Assembly: GCA_965227145.1 (NCBI GenBank)
Contig: OZ245730.1
Span: forward strand, 2,542,001 to 2,606,000
Source of the DNA: JACKAQ01 sp965227145
GTDB taxonomy: Bacteria > Calditrichota > Calditrichia > RBG-13-44-9 > J075
Reading direction: 5' to 3'
DNA length: 64,000 nt
This document shows positions 34,610 through 44,991 of this stretch, one piece after another. The notes below the pieces were generated by a model. The model was not told the origin of the DNA. It did no database searches and saw only the letters and a list, made by a program, of their open reading frames with translations. The first letter of the stretch is position 1, and every line of letters starts with the position of its first letter. Both the position numbers and the translations under genes were made by a program.

Positions 34610-36514
34610 CTATTCCATCGTTTGCGCATATTGCAAATCATACAGCCGCTTATAGCGTTTCGATGTTTTCAGCAGTTCGTCGTTGGTGCCGCTGTCTACC
34701 ACTTTACCGTTTTCAAGCACCACAATTTTATCGGAGCGAATGATCGACGACAACCGGTGCGCAATAATCAGCACCGTGCGGTCTTTCATCAAATTGTCCA
34801 CCGCATCCTGAATCAGGTGCTCCGATTCCGAATCCAGCGAGGATGTCGCTTCGTCAAAAATGAGGATCGGGGGATTTTTGAGAATCGCCCGGGCAATGGA
34901 AATCCGCTGCCGCTGGCCGCCGGAAAGCCGCACGCCGCGTTCGCCGATCACCGTCTCGAATCCGTCGGGCATTTCCATGATAAAATCATAGGCATTGGCC
35001 AGCTTTGCCGCGCCGAGTATGGCTTCGCGATCGTAATTGTCCTGTCCGTAGCTGATGTTATTGGCGATGGTATCGTTGAACAAAATGACTTCCTGCGTGA
35101 CGATGCCCATGAGGCTGCGCAGACTGTGCTGGGTTGCTTCGCGGATATCGACGCCGTCAATGGTGATGCGTCCGTCAGTAACGTCGTAAAATCGCGGCAA
35201 GAGATTCACCAGCGTGCTTTTTCCCGCGCCGCTGCTGCCGACCAACGCCACTTTTTCATTTTTACCGATAACGAGATCGATGCCGTTGAGCACGTTTTCA
35301 TCGGCTCCGGCATAACTGAATGTGACGCCCTCATAGCGGATGTCATGATCGAAACGGTTGATTTCTGTTGCGTCAGGCGCATCGGCGACTGCCGGGCGGG
35401 TATCGAGCACTTCAAATATCCGTGCCCCGGAAGCCATGGCAATTTGCAGATTGGTGTTCAGTTCGCTGAGGCTGCGAATCGGTTCCATCATGGCAAACAG
35501 CAGGATGATGAACCGCACAAAATCTTCCGAGGAAAGCAGTTCCCCGGCGAGCACCATTTTACCGCCATACCACAACACACCGACCATCACGCTGATGCCA
35601 AGTGTTTCCGAAAGGGGAGAGGCCAGCCGTTTCAGGCGAACCTGCCGCAATACTGCGCGATAGTGATCATTGGTGCGTTGGGCAAATTTGCGGGATTCGT
35701 AGTTTTCCATCGCAAAAGCCTTTACGACTTTAACGCCGGAAATCACTTCCTGCAAATTGCTGGTGATATCGGAAATGCGCTCCTGAACCCGGCGGCTTTT
35801 CCGTTTCAGGCTGCGCCCGATCGACTGGATGGCTGCGGTTGTCAACGGAAAAATAATCAGTGCAATGAGCGCCAGTTGCCAACTGATCTGAAAGAGAATA
35901 TACACATAAATGAAAATCATCACCGGATCGCGGATGAGCTTGGTAAAACTCCGGTTGAATGCGACGTTGACCGAATCGATATCGTTGGTTATCCGGGAAA
36001 TGATGGAACCGGTTTTTCGTGAAGAAAAAAAGCTGAGCGGCTGACTCAAAATGTGGTCAAAAACCTGCTCCCGCAATGTTTTTATCACCCGCTGCTCGAT
36101 GTAACTCACCCAATAAAATTCGTTGAATGCGAACAAGTTTTTCAACCCGAAGCTGATTACAATAAAGAGGCAAAGCAATTTCAGCGTTTCGTATGGCGTG
36201 TCGCGATACAGCCAGTATTGCAACTGTTCTTTCAGAAAATTATTGATGTTGAAGCCGCTGCTTTTCGTTTCCGGTTGTTCGGCGCTGGTTGCGGCGGGTT
36301 GTGTTTGGGTTGAATCGATCCGCACTTCGGCAGCCGGTTTCGTCTCAAAAAGCGTGGTGATCACCGGGGCAATCATCCACATGGACAGCGTGCTGAAAAT
36401 GACAAAACCCAGGTTAAAAAACAGCACCAGTGCAAAATGCTTTTTGAACGGTTTCAGATACGCCAGCAGGCGAAGGTAAATTTGCAGGTTATTATCTTTT
36501 TTAGACTTAGCCAT
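34610..36514 (-). CDS. MsbA-like ABC exporter, half transporter
   Basis: A type IV ABC exporter subunit of 634 residues that should work as a homodimer. An N-terminal six-helix transmembrane domain has a poorly conserved Gln/Thr/Ser-rich insert at about residues 62-90, in the first extracytoplasmic loop. The nucleotide-binding domain holds Walker A GSSGAGKS (426-433), signature LSGGQ (530-534), Walker B ILIFDE (550-555) and a late AHRLSSI histidine. Lipid A, lipid-linked glycan or drug export are possible. The neighbouring GT4 enzyme is compatible with glycolipid export, but the link is weak. Confidence 0.92.
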   Translation of the reverse strand: MAKSKKDNNLQIYLRLLAYLKPFKKHFALVLFFNLGFVIFSTLSMWMIAPVITTLFETKPAAEVRIDSTQTQPAATSAEQPETKSSGFNINNFLKEQLQYWLYRDTPYETLKLLCLFIVISFGLKNLFAFNEFYWVSYIEQRVIKTLREQVFDHILSQPLSFFSSRKTGSIISRITNDIDSVNVAFNRSFTKLIRDPVMIFIYVYILFQISWQLALIALIIFPLTTAAIQSIGRSLKRKSRRVQERISDITSNLQEVISGVKVVKAFAMENYESRKFAQRTNDHYRAVLRQVRLKRLASPLSETLGISVMVGVLWYGGKMVLAGELLSSEDFVRFIILLFAMMEPIRSLSELNTNLQIAMASGARIFEVLDTRPAVADAPDATEINRFDHDIRYEGVTFSYAGADENVLNGIDLVIGKNEKVALVGSSGAGKSTLVNLLPRFYDVTDGRITIDGVDIREATQHSLRSLMGIVTQEVILFNDTIANNISYGQDNYDREAILGAAKLANAYDFIMEMPDGFETVIGERGVRLSGGQRQRISIARAILKNPPILIFDEATSSLDSESEHLIQDAVDNLMKDRTVLIIAHRLSSIIRSDKIVVLENGKVVDSGTNDELLKTSKRYKRLYDLQYAQTME

Positions 36515-36625
36515 TAAAAAAATCCGGAAATTGGTTTACTCAATCAGCACCCGAAAACCCCGTCAAATCCAGTGCAGGAACACCGTTAAGGGCGCCCGGC
36601 ATAATAATCATAATTCCGCTTTTTT

Positions 36626-36661
36626 CCAAAATGAAAAGGGGACAGCCGGTTGGCGTCCCCC
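36626..36661 (-). terminator. Terminator after the acyl-CoA carboxylase gene
   Basis: Read on the - strand, AGGGGGACGCC pairs with GGCTGTCCCCT around AACC, with one bulged T, and is followed by TTTCATTTT. It lies 36 bp after the carboxyltransferase stop. Confidence 0.77.
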
Positions 36662-36696
36662 TTATTTTGAATCACATCTTTTCTCCGATAGCAGCG

Positions 36697-38271
36697 TTAC
36701 AACGGGATATTCCCATGCTTTTTCGGCGGATTTTTGTCCACTTTATTGCGCAGCAATTCCAGCGCCCGGCAAATTTTCGGACGGGTTTGGCGCGGATCAA
36801 TCACTTCGTCCACAAAACCGTGTTCTGCGGCCAAATAGGGATTGGCAAACTTTTCCCGGTATTCGGCTTCTTTTTCGGCGAGCGCTTTTTCCGCATCATC
36901 CGCTTCGCTGATTTCCCGCCGGAAAATGATTTCGGCTGCGCCTTTGGGTCCCATCACCGCGATTTCCGCGGACGGCCACGCCAGGTTCACATCACCGCGA
37001 ATATGTTTGGAACTCATCACGTCATAAGCGCCGCCATAGGCTTTTCGCAAAATAACGGTGATTTTCGGAACGGTTGCTTCGCAATAGGCATACAGCAATT
37101 TCGCACCATGTTTGATGATGCCGCCCCATTCCTGCGCGGTTCCCGGCAAAAATCCGGGCACGTCCACAAACGTGATGATCGGGATATTAAACGCATCGCA
37201 AAATCGCACAAAGCGCGCGCCTTTGATGGATGAATCGATATCCAGAACTCCGGCGAGGCTGTTGGGCTGGTTGGCAACGACGCCGACGGAATTGCCGTTC
37301 ATCCGGGCAAATCCGACCACGATATTTTCCGCGTAATCGGCGTGAATTTCAAAGAAATCGCCATCGTCGGTTACTTTTCGAATAACATCTTTGACATCGT
37401 ATGGCTTGCCGGGATTGTCCGGTACGATGGTGAGTAGTTCCTCATCCATTCGCCCGGGTTTGTCTGTCGGCGGAAAATAGGGCGCTTCTTCGAGATTGTT
37501 CAACGGAATGTAGCTCATAAATTTGCGGAGTTTGCGCAAACAATCGACATCGTTATTGGTGACAACGTGGCAAACACCGCTTTTTGTGCCGTGGGTTACC
37601 GCACCACCCAAATCTTTAAATGATACATCTTCGTGGGTTACGGTTTTTACTACGTTCGGTCCGGTGACAAACATGTAGCTGCGATCTTTTACCATAAAAA
37701 TAAAATCGGTGATCGCCGGGGAATAGACCGCCCCGCCGGCGCAGGGTCCCATGATTGCCGAAATTTGCGGCACAACGCCGCTGGCCAACGTATTTCGCAG
37801 AAAAATATCGGCGTATGCGCCAAGACTGACCACGCCTTCCTGAATGCGCGCGCCACCGGAATCGTTCAGCCCGATGACCGGGCAACCGATTTTCATTGCC
37901 AAATCCATTATTTTACAGATTTTTTTGGCGTGAATGCCGGACAAGCTGCCACCGAAAACGGTGAAATCCTGGCTGAAGACACACACAATCCGTCCGTCGA
38001 TTTTGCCGGTGCCAACCACCACGCTATCACCGAGAAAACGTTGTTCGTCCAGTCCGAAATCGCGGGTCTGGTGCCGTGCCAACATGTCCAGTTCTTCGAA
38101 ACTGCCTTCGTCCAGCAACACGTCAATTCGCTCGCGGGCCGTCAGTTTGCCCTGTTCGTGCATTTTGTTGATGCGTTTTTCGCCCCCGCCCTGACGTGCT
38201 TCTTTCTGCATATTATGCAATTGGGCGAGTTTCTCTTCCATAGTTGTCCATTTATTATTGCTGTCAGCCAA
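36697..38271 (-). CDS. Acyl-CoA carboxylase carboxyltransferase (propionyl-CoA carboxylase beta type)
   Basis: A 524-residue biotin-dependent carboxyltransferase, or the alpha subunit of a methylmalonyl-CoA decarboxylase. Two crotonase-like halves are present: the first has GGSLSGIHAKKICKIMDLA and PVIGLNDSGGARIQEGV, the second ITFVDVPGFLPGTAQEWGGI and KITVILRKAYGGAYDVM. Carboxylates propionyl-CoA or a similar substrate. No biotin carboxylase or carrier subunit is in the window. The start is TTG 38271, backed by GAGAGG seven bases upstream. Confidence 0.92.
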   Translation of the reverse strand: MADSNNKWTTMEEKLAQLHNMQKEARQGGGEKRINKMHEQGKLTARERIDVLLDEGSFEELDMLARHQTRDFGLDEQRFLGDSVVVGTGKIDGRIVCVFSQDFTVFGGSLSGIHAKKICKIMDLAMKIGCPVIGLNDSGGARIQEGVVSLGAYADIFLRNTLASGVVPQISAIMGPCAGGAVYSPAITDFIFMVKDRSYMFVTGPNVVKTVTHEDVSFKDLGGAVTHGTKSGVCHVVTNNDVDCLRKLRKFMSYIPLNNLEEAPYFPPTDKPGRMDEELLTIVPDNPGKPYDVKDVIRKVTDDGDFFEIHADYAENIVVGFARMNGNSVGVVANQPNSLAGVLDIDSSIKGARFVRFCDAFNIPIITFVDVPGFLPGTAQEWGGIIKHGAKLLYAYCEATVPKITVILRKAYGGAYDVMSSKHIRGDVNLAWPSAEIAVMGPKGAAEIIFRREISEADDAEKALAEKEAEYREKFANPYLAAEHGFVDEVIDPRQTRPKICRALELLRNKVDKNPPKKHGNIPL

Positions 38272-38467
38272 CTTAAACCTCTCTTGTTTAGAGTTCTGAT
38301 TCGCTCTGTTTTGAGGATCGTCTGTAAAATATGCCCCGTTATCAGCTGCAAAACAAATGAAATGCTTGTTACAAGTTTAGCAAAATAAAGGATTTCTATC
38401 AAGAAAATTGTATCGTTTATGCGGTGGGCTGGGAATTGGGTTGCGGTGGGTGTTGTTAATAAAACAT

Positions 38468-38588
38468 GTAGAGACAATTCATGAATTGTCTCTACTTGTG
38501 AATTGCATTTTTTCATAAGAGGCAATTCGTGAATTGCCTCTACATGTGATTTGCCTTTTCTATGAGAGGCAATTCGTGAATTGCCTCT
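38468..38588. repeat. Triple palindrome array
   Basis: Three near-identical palindromes at 38468-38495, 38518-38541 and 38565-38588, spaced about 47-50 bp apart. The first is a perfect 28-bp palindrome with arms GTAGAGACAATTCA; the others have 11-bp arms AGAGGCAATTC around a GT centre. They fill the 335-bp gap between the carboxylase and symporter genes. No coding signal is seen in the gap. Confidence 0.9.
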
Positions 38589-38606
38589 ACATTAATGAAA
38601 ATATAT

Positions 38607-40241
38607 CTACCAGAAAATGGCGTATAAAACCACCAGAACCAGCAGAATGCTGTATGCGCTGATGTTAAAAGCCGGTCCGGTTTTGAAGATGCTGGCTCTC
38701 AGCTCGATGCCTTTCGGATCGTCATATTCCGAAGTGGTCAGGCTGACGCCGGCGATAATCACCATCGTGATCAACATGGTATAGAGCATTTGATCCATAA
38801 ACGGCAGTTCTAAAGCCGGATTTTTGAGCACAAACGCTACCAAAATCGAAGAAATAACGCCGACAATCGCGCCTTGATTGGTTGCTTTTTTCCAGAACAA
38901 TCCCATCATAAATACCGCGAGAATTCCGGGGCTAACCAACCCGGTGTATTCCTGAATGTATTGGAACATTTGGGGAATGTTTCCCATCACCGGCGCCATG
39001 GCCACGGCAATCAGCAATGCTGCGGCAGCGGTCAGGCGACCGACGGTTACCAGCGTTTTTTCGGATGCGTTTTTGTTGATATATGGCTTGAAAATATCCA
39101 TTGTGAAAATGGTCGATGTCGAGTTGAGCATCGACGCCAGCGATGAAACAATCGCGGCGGTCAACGCTGCCAACACCAATCCTTTTAATCCGGTCGGGAT
39201 GAAATAACTGATCAGCCACGGATAAGCTTTATCATAATTAATCCCGCCACTGCCGTTTGAAAATGCTTCCTGCACGCCGGGGATAACCGCAGTTCCTTCC
39301 GTTTGGGTGAACATTACATACGCAACGATACCGGGGATAACCACAATCAATGGAATAATCAGTTTGAGAAATGCTGCAAAAGCAATGCCGCGTTGTGCTT
39401 CTTTGAGCGATTTTGCCGCCAGCGTTCGTTGAATAATATACTGGTTGAATCCCCAATAATAGAGGTTTGCAACCCACATCCCGCCAACCAGAACGGCAAT
39501 TCCCGGCAGGTTGGAAAACTCCGGGTTGTCCTTCTGTAAAATCATGTGGAATTTGTCGCCGGCCTGATTGTAAATGTGCGACAATCCGTTAAAAATACCA
39601 CCTTCCGGTGTTACGTGGTTTAGCGCAATTATTGTGGTGATCAATCCACCGATGACCAACAAAATTACCTGCAGAACATCTGTCCATGCGACTGCGGAAA
39701 GTCCGCCATACAGCGAATAGGCTGCGGCGATAAATGCCAACCCTAATATCGCGTAAAAAATCATGCTGCCATCGCCGGTACCGATGATGGTGTCAATGGC
39801 TTTGCCTCCCAAAAACAGCACAGAGGTCAGGTTGACAAAAATAAACAAGGCTACCCAAAACACTGCCAAAATGGTTTTCAGGTTGGTGCTGAACCGTTTC
39901 TCGATAAATTCGGGAATGGTGTACAGCTCTTTTTCGATAAAGATCGGCAGAAAATATTTGCCGACGATAATCAGCGTTATTGCCGCCATCCATTCGTACG
40001 ATGCAATTGCCAAACCGATGGCAAAACCGGAGCCGGACATGCCGATAAACTGCTCCGCAGAAATATTGGCAGCAATCAAAGATGCGCCAATTGCCCACCA
40101 CGGCAATGCCTTGCTGGCCAAAAAGTAATCCTTGGAATCTTTCTGATGTCCTTTTTTATCTCTGGAAACCCACAGCCCGAGACCGACGATTCCCAAAATG
40201 TAGCTGATGAACACCGCATAATCAATCGTTGAAAATTCCAT
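38607..40241 (-). CDS. Sodium/solute symporter, SSS family (sugar type)
   Basis: A 544-residue inner-membrane protein with about 14 hydrophobic segments. Family features include ISAEQFIGMSGSGFAIGLA near the N-terminus, GGLSAVAWTDVLQ, and AALTAAIVSSLASMLNS, which matches the sodium-site helix of SGLT relatives. The GF(N)QYIIQRTLAA motif fits sugar-transporting members. As the last - strand gene of the glycan locus, it probably imports glucose or a disaccharide released by the GH3 enzymes. AAGGA precedes ATG 40241. Confidence 0.92.
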   Translation of the reverse strand: MEFSTIDYAVFISYILGIVGLGLWVSRDKKGHQKDSKDYFLASKALPWWAIGASLIAANISAEQFIGMSGSGFAIGLAIASYEWMAAITLIIVGKYFLPIFIEKELYTIPEFIEKRFSTNLKTILAVFWVALFIFVNLTSVLFLGGKAIDTIIGTGDGSMIFYAILGLAFIAAAYSLYGGLSAVAWTDVLQVILLVIGGLITTIIALNHVTPEGGIFNGLSHIYNQAGDKFHMILQKDNPEFSNLPGIAVLVGGMWVANLYYWGFNQYIIQRTLAAKSLKEAQRGIAFAAFLKLIIPLIVVIPGIVAYVMFTQTEGTAVIPGVQEAFSNGSGGINYDKAYPWLISYFIPTGLKGLVLAALTAAIVSSLASMLNSTSTIFTMDIFKPYINKNASEKTLVTVGRLTAAAALLIAVAMAPVMGNIPQMFQYIQEYTGLVSPGILAVFMMGLFWKKATNQGAIVGVISSILVAFVLKNPALELPFMDQMLYTMLITMVIIAGVSLTTSEYDDPKGIELRASIFKTGPAFNISAYSILLVLVVLYAIFW

Positions 40242-40325
40242 ATAAAATCCTTAGTTACAGTGTGTTATGTTTAACTTCCGCAAACCAATCGTGATACATG
40301 CGCGCTTCAGTTTTCGCGAAATCAA

Positions 40326-42590
40326 TTATTCGCTGGTTTGTTGCAATGTGAAAATTGCTGATTGATCACCAATCGTTATTTTGAAATCACCGGGTTCCAC
40401 GATGCTGCGATTTTGGCGATCGTGAAATGCCAAATCCGCTTCGTTTAGGGTAAAGGTAACCGTTTTGCTTTCGCCCGGTTGCAGCTCAATTTTGGTAAAC
40501 CGTTTCAGTTGCTTCACCGGCGGGGAAACGGAGCGAACCAGATCGCTGAGATACAGCTCCACGCTTTCTTTTCCGGCAATGGCACCGGTATTTTTGACGG
40601 TTACGGACACATTTATAGGTTGCCCGTCTTCCACTTTGGGATTGGCAATTGCCAAATCGCTATATGCGAAAGTGGTGTAACTTAAGCCGTAACCAAATTC
40701 CCACAGCGGACTGCGTTTGTTCAGATTGTCATGAATTTCAATCGGTTTGGAATCGTACGTAACCAGATCGTTAGCGTAACGGGGATAGGTATAGGGCAAT
40801 TTTCCCGACGGATTTACGTTGCCAAACAGCACATCGGCAATGGCTTGCCCACCTTCGTTGCCGGGCAAATACGCCAGCAAAATGCCATTTGCGCCATCCA
40901 CAATCGGCGTGATTACCCGCGGACGCCCCTCAATCAGCACCAGCACCACCGGTTTTCCCGTTTCCTGAATCGCGGTTGCGAGATCGAGCTGTGCTTTTGG
41001 CAAATTCAAATCGTTGATATTTCCCGGAGTTTCGCAATAGGGCATTTCGCCGAGGCAGATGATGGCGACATCAGATTGCTGTGCGGCTGCGACTGCGGCG
41101 GGAATATCCACCGCAACATCGTATTCGCTGCCGGGCAAATAGGTCACGTTCGCTTTCCCGACGGTTTGCTCGATTGCTTCCAGAACTGTTTGTTTTTCCT
41201 GAGGATAGAAGGCTTCTTCATTACCCTGCCAGGTGTATGACCATCCGCCGTTCAACACTTTCAGCAGATTGGCGGTCGGTCCGGTCAGCAGCACTTTTGC
41301 GGATTTTGACAGCGGTAAAACGCCGTCATTTTTCAACAGCGTCATCGCTTCGCGGGCTGCGTTCAGGCTGGCTTCGGCGGATGCGGCTGTCGCTACCAGT
41401 TTTTTGGCATTTTTATCGGGATAGGCATTGTCAAATAATCCCAACTGAAATTTGACCATCAAAATGCGGGAAACGGCATCGTCAATCCGCGATACGGGCA
41501 CACTGCCTTCGTTCACCAATTCCAGCAGCTGATCGTAAAAGCTGAAATCATAGGGCACCATGCTCATATCGATACCTGCCATCACCGCCATCCGCACAGC
41601 TTCTTTTGGCGTTGAAGCAACCATGTCGCGGTCGTATAACCGTTTGATATCTTCCCAATCGCTAACCACAAATCCTTTGAAACCGAGTTCATCTTTGAGC
41701 ACTTCCGTTAACAGGTAATGATCGCTATGTGTCGGAATACCGTTGATTTCGCCGGAATTGACCATCACGGTATGCACTCCGGCTTCCACGGCTGCTTTAA
41801 ACGACGGCAGGAATAAATCGCGCATCATCCGTTCGGGAATCCATGCCGGCGTGCGGTCTTTTCCGGAGAGCGGGAAGCTGTATCCGAGGTAATGTTTGAT
41901 ACACGCCGCCACGCGATCCGCATCGCTGATGGTGTTGTTTTCACCTTCCGTGCCGTTCACATACGCAACACCCATTTGGGAAGCGAGATAGGGATCTTCC
42001 CCAAATGTTTCCCACATGCGCGGCCACAGCGGATTGCGGCCAACGCCCAACACCGGATTAAAATTCCACGGAATGCCGGCAGCCCGCGTTTCCATTGCGG
42101 TGATATGCGCTGCATGGTGCACAAACTCGGGATTCCGGGCGGCTGCCATGGCAATTGCCTGCGGGAACAGCGTTGCTTCGCTGATATAATTTGAGCCATG
42201 AATGGCGTCGATGCCGTACATAACCGGGATTTTTAATCGTGATTGTTTTGTGGCAACATTCTGAATTTCGGTGATCAGCGATTGCCATTCGTCAAAACTC
42301 AATGCTTTATCGTAAACATTCAACAACGATCCGACATGCTTTTCCAGAATTGCGAATGCCAGTTTATCCTTATCCAATTGATATTTAGTATCGTGCCAAC
42401 CGCGTTGTTTGGACACGGTTTGGATGGTAACCTGGGTCATTTGCCCGACTTTTTCTTCGATGGTCATTTTCGACAACAGCGATTGCACTTTTGCCGAAAC
42501 ATCGTTTTGGGGCTGTGCAAAACCTACAGAATTTATCAGAACAAGTATTGAAATTAAAATACTAACGGGGCGTAAATATTGCCATTTCAT
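40326..42590 (-). CDS. GH3 beta-glucosidase, periplasmic
   Basis: A glycoside hydrolase family 3 exo-enzyme of about 754 residues, expected to release glucose from beta-linked oligosaccharides. A Sec signal peptide ends near GFAQ. The catalytic nucleophile is the Asp of GFVVSDWEDI (about D311). The (alpha/beta)8 barrel, the alpha/beta sandwich and a C-terminal fibronectin-III-like domain follow in order. The last domain has no T9SS tail, so a periplasmic site is inferred. ATG 42590 follows GGGAGA; a slightly earlier in-frame codon at 42605 lacks a signal. It differs clearly from the neighbouring GH3 paralogue. Confidence 0.93.
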   Translation of the reverse strand: MKWQYLRPVSILISILVLINSVGFAQPQNDVSAKVQSLLSKMTIEEKVGQMTQVTIQTVSKQRGWHDTKYQLDKDKLAFAILEKHVGSLLNVYDKALSFDEWQSLITEIQNVATKQSRLKIPVMYGIDAIHGSNYISEATLFPQAIAMAAARNPEFVHHAAHITAMETRAAGIPWNFNPVLGVGRNPLWPRMWETFGEDPYLASQMGVAYVNGTEGENNTISDADRVAACIKHYLGYSFPLSGKDRTPAWIPERMMRDLFLPSFKAAVEAGVHTVMVNSGEINGIPTHSDHYLLTEVLKDELGFKGFVVSDWEDIKRLYDRDMVASTPKEAVRMAVMAGIDMSMVPYDFSFYDQLLELVNEGSVPVSRIDDAVSRILMVKFQLGLFDNAYPDKNAKKLVATAASAEASLNAAREAMTLLKNDGVLPLSKSAKVLLTGPTANLLKVLNGGWSYTWQGNEEAFYPQEKQTVLEAIEQTVGKANVTYLPGSEYDVAVDIPAAVAAAQQSDVAIICLGEMPYCETPGNINDLNLPKAQLDLATAIQETGKPVVLVLIEGRPRVITPIVDGANGILLAYLPGNEGGQAIADVLFGNVNPSGKLPYTYPRYANDLVTYDSKPIEIHDNLNKRSPLWEFGYGLSYTTFAYSDLAIANPKVEDGQPINVSVTVKNTGAIAGKESVELYLSDLVRSVSPPVKQLKRFTKIELQPGESKTVTFTLNEADLAFHDRQNRSIVEPGDFKITIGDQSAIFTLQQTSE

Positions 42591-42659
42591 CAAAATATCT
42601 CCCAATATTCAATTTATTAAATGGTCATAAAATTCAGCAAAAATCATCCAGCAGCCGGT

Positions 42660-44912
42660 TTATTCCAGCTCAAACGTTCCGGTCAGCCCCTCCTGCGAGT
42701 TGCTCCCGACCAGAATATCAAACGTTCCCGGTTCGACCACAAATTCACCCTGGCTGGTGTAAAAGCCGAGTTCCTTTGCGGTTAATGTGAATGCTACCGA
42801 TCGTGATTCACCGGGATTGAGATGGAATTTGGAGAATCCTTTCAATTCCTTCACCGGACGAACCTCGCTGGCAACCCTGTCCCGGATGTAAAGCTGGGCA
42901 ACTTCTTCTCCGGAAAATCCGCCGGTATTTTTGACGGTTACCTGCACTGCGATGTTTTTACTGTCTGTTGCATCGATTTTCAAATTTGAATATTCAAATG
43001 TTGTGTAGCTTAACCCAAATCCGAACGGATACAGCGGCGCGTTCGATTCATCGCTGTAATGCGACCAGAACACCATTTCTTCGGGATTCGGTCTGCCGGT
43101 GTTCAGATGGTTGTAATAAATCGGGATTTGACCGACGCTGCGCGGGAAAGTCATCGGCAATTTGCCGGACGGGTTGTAATCGCCGAACAGCACCTGTGCG
43201 ATGGCGTTTCCGCTTTGCGTTCCCAATTGCCACGTTTCCAGGATTGCGGGTATATTTTCCGCAGCCCAGGGAATCGCTAACGGGCGACCGTTCATCAGCA
43301 CCAGAACAATATTTTTGTTTACCGCGAAAACGGCTTCCAGCAATTCCTGCTGAACACCGGGCAACCCGATTTTGGTGCGGCTCCGGGCTTCGCCGGAATG
43401 GAATCCGTGTTCCCCAAGCACCATAATCACAACTTCGGATTTTTTCGCGAGACTGACAGCTTCGGAAAATCCGCTTTTGTCGGTTTCATTGATGTTAAGT
43501 TCGCGAATAAATGCCACCTCGCCAATGGTAACATCCGCACCTTTGGCGTATGTTACCGATTTGGTGTATTGCTGCAACCCTTCGAGAACGGAAACTGCGG
43601 TGCTGTCATCCGACCCGATTCGCCAACTGCCGAGCGGGCTTGTTTTGTCGTCCGCCAATGCGCCGATAACCGCGATGTTTTTCTGCGATTTTTTGACCGG
43701 CAGCAACCCGTTCTCATTTTTCAACAGAACGATGGATTTTTTAGCCATATCCAGCACAGCCGCGTGGTGATCTTTGTGGTAAATCAGCGTTTTTTCTCGC
43801 TCTTCATCGCAATATCGGTAGGGATCATCAAATAATCCGAGTTCGAATTTGACCCGTAAAATCCGCCGCACGGCGTCATCGACGACCGCGACATCCACTT
43901 TCCCGGATTCAACCAGATGTTTCAAATGTTTGATGTAAATCAGCGACATCATATCCATATCCGAACCGGCATTGACCGCTAATTCGGCAGCGTGCAAAGA
44001 ATCGGTTGCGAAACCATGCATCACCAATTCTGAGCCGGATGCCCAATCGGAAACGATGAATCCGTTAAATTGCCATTTGTCCTTTAAAATATCGCGTTGA
44101 AGAAAAGAACTGGCGGTTGCCGGAGTGCCATTCAACGTATTAAAAGCGTTCATAAATGTGCGGACATTGCTTTCCGCAGCAGCTTTAAACGGTGGCAAAA
44201 CAACATTATATAATGTGGAAAGGCTGATATCGACGGTGTTGTATTCGCGTCCGGCTTCTCCGAAACCGTATCCGGCGAAGTGTTTGGCACATGCGGCGAT
44301 GGTGTTTGTCGCTGCCAAATCATCACCCTGAAAACCATTAACTCGCGCAACTGCGATTTTTGCGCCTAAATAAGGATCTTCTCCGGCGCCTTCCATCACT
44401 CTGCCCCAACGGGCATCGCGGGAGATATCGACCATTGGCGCAAAAGTCCAGTTGATGCCAACTGCGGATGCCTCGGTTGCCGCAACGCGGGCAGATTTTT
44501 CAATCGCAGCCAAATCCCAGCTTGCGGCTTCGGCCAACGGAATCGGTGCCAGCGTTTTGTGTCCGTGAATAACATCTAAACCGAAAATTAACGGTATGCC
44601 CAACCGGGATTCTTCAACTGCGACTCTTTGAAATTCCCGGACATTTTTTGCCCCGCGTACGCTCAGCATCGAGCCGACCAAACCGCTTCTCAAATGATCG
44701 TATTTCTCTTTGGCGCCGCCATCTTGCGGGACGGGTCCAGTAACTTCCCAAAAACTGGAATATTGATTCATCTGACCCACTTTTTCATCGAGGGTCATTT
44801 TTTTTAGAAGTGATTCGACTTTGGTATCGATATCATCAGTTTGTCCAATTGTGGTGGTAATCATAAATAACAACAGTATCCCTGATAAACGTATGACAAT
44901 TTTGGATTTCAT
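42660..44912 (-). CDS. GH3 beta-glucosidase, BglX-like
   Basis: A second GH3 enzyme, 750 residues. The signal peptide ends near TIGQ, nucleophile D289 lies in GFIVSDWASG, and the fibronectin-III-like C-terminal domain ends without a sorting signal. Motifs such as NWTFAPMVDISRDARWGR and GEDPYLGA are those of periplasmic BglX beta-glucosidases. Having two different GH3 enzymes suggests division between linkages (for example beta-1,4 and beta-1,3) or between chain lengths. The next gene in transcription order starts 69 bp downstream. Confidence 0.93.
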   Translation of the reverse strand: MKSKIVIRLSGILLLFMITTTIGQTDDIDTKVESLLKKMTLDEKVGQMNQYSSFWEVTGPVPQDGGAKEKYDHLRSGLVGSMLSVRGAKNVREFQRVAVEESRLGIPLIFGLDVIHGHKTLAPIPLAEAASWDLAAIEKSARVAATEASAVGINWTFAPMVDISRDARWGRVMEGAGEDPYLGAKIAVARVNGFQGDDLAATNTIAACAKHFAGYGFGEAGREYNTVDISLSTLYNVVLPPFKAAAESNVRTFMNAFNTLNGTPATASSFLQRDILKDKWQFNGFIVSDWASGSELVMHGFATDSLHAAELAVNAGSDMDMMSLIYIKHLKHLVESGKVDVAVVDDAVRRILRVKFELGLFDDPYRYCDEEREKTLIYHKDHHAAVLDMAKKSIVLLKNENGLLPVKKSQKNIAVIGALADDKTSPLGSWRIGSDDSTAVSVLEGLQQYTKSVTYAKGADVTIGEVAFIRELNINETDKSGFSEAVSLAKKSEVVIMVLGEHGFHSGEARSRTKIGLPGVQQELLEAVFAVNKNIVLVLMNGRPLAIPWAAENIPAILETWQLGTQSGNAIAQVLFGDYNPSGKLPMTFPRSVGQIPIYYNHLNTGRPNPEEMVFWSHYSDESNAPLYPFGFGLSYTTFEYSNLKIDATDSKNIAVQVTVKNTGGFSGEEVAQLYIRDRVASEVRPVKELKGFSKFHLNPGESRSVAFTLTAKELGFYTSQGEFVVEPGTFDILVGSNSQEGLTGTFELE

Positions 44913-44991
44913 AGTAAATAGTTTCTAATATATGAGTGTTAATTGAAATATGGAACCCGAATTATTAACTATCTGAGGCAATTACAAAGGA

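Noticed and set aside
34571..36022. A 483-codon open frame on the + strand
   Set aside because: It lies antisense to the ABC exporter, which has complete Walker and signature motifs. The + frame is rich in His, Arg and Phe with no recognisable domain, as expected for a shadow of a GC-biased gene.
38468..38588. Possible CRISPR array made of palindromes
   Set aside because: Only three units, with spacers that are themselves similar to each other, and no cas genes; a palindromic repeat element fits better.
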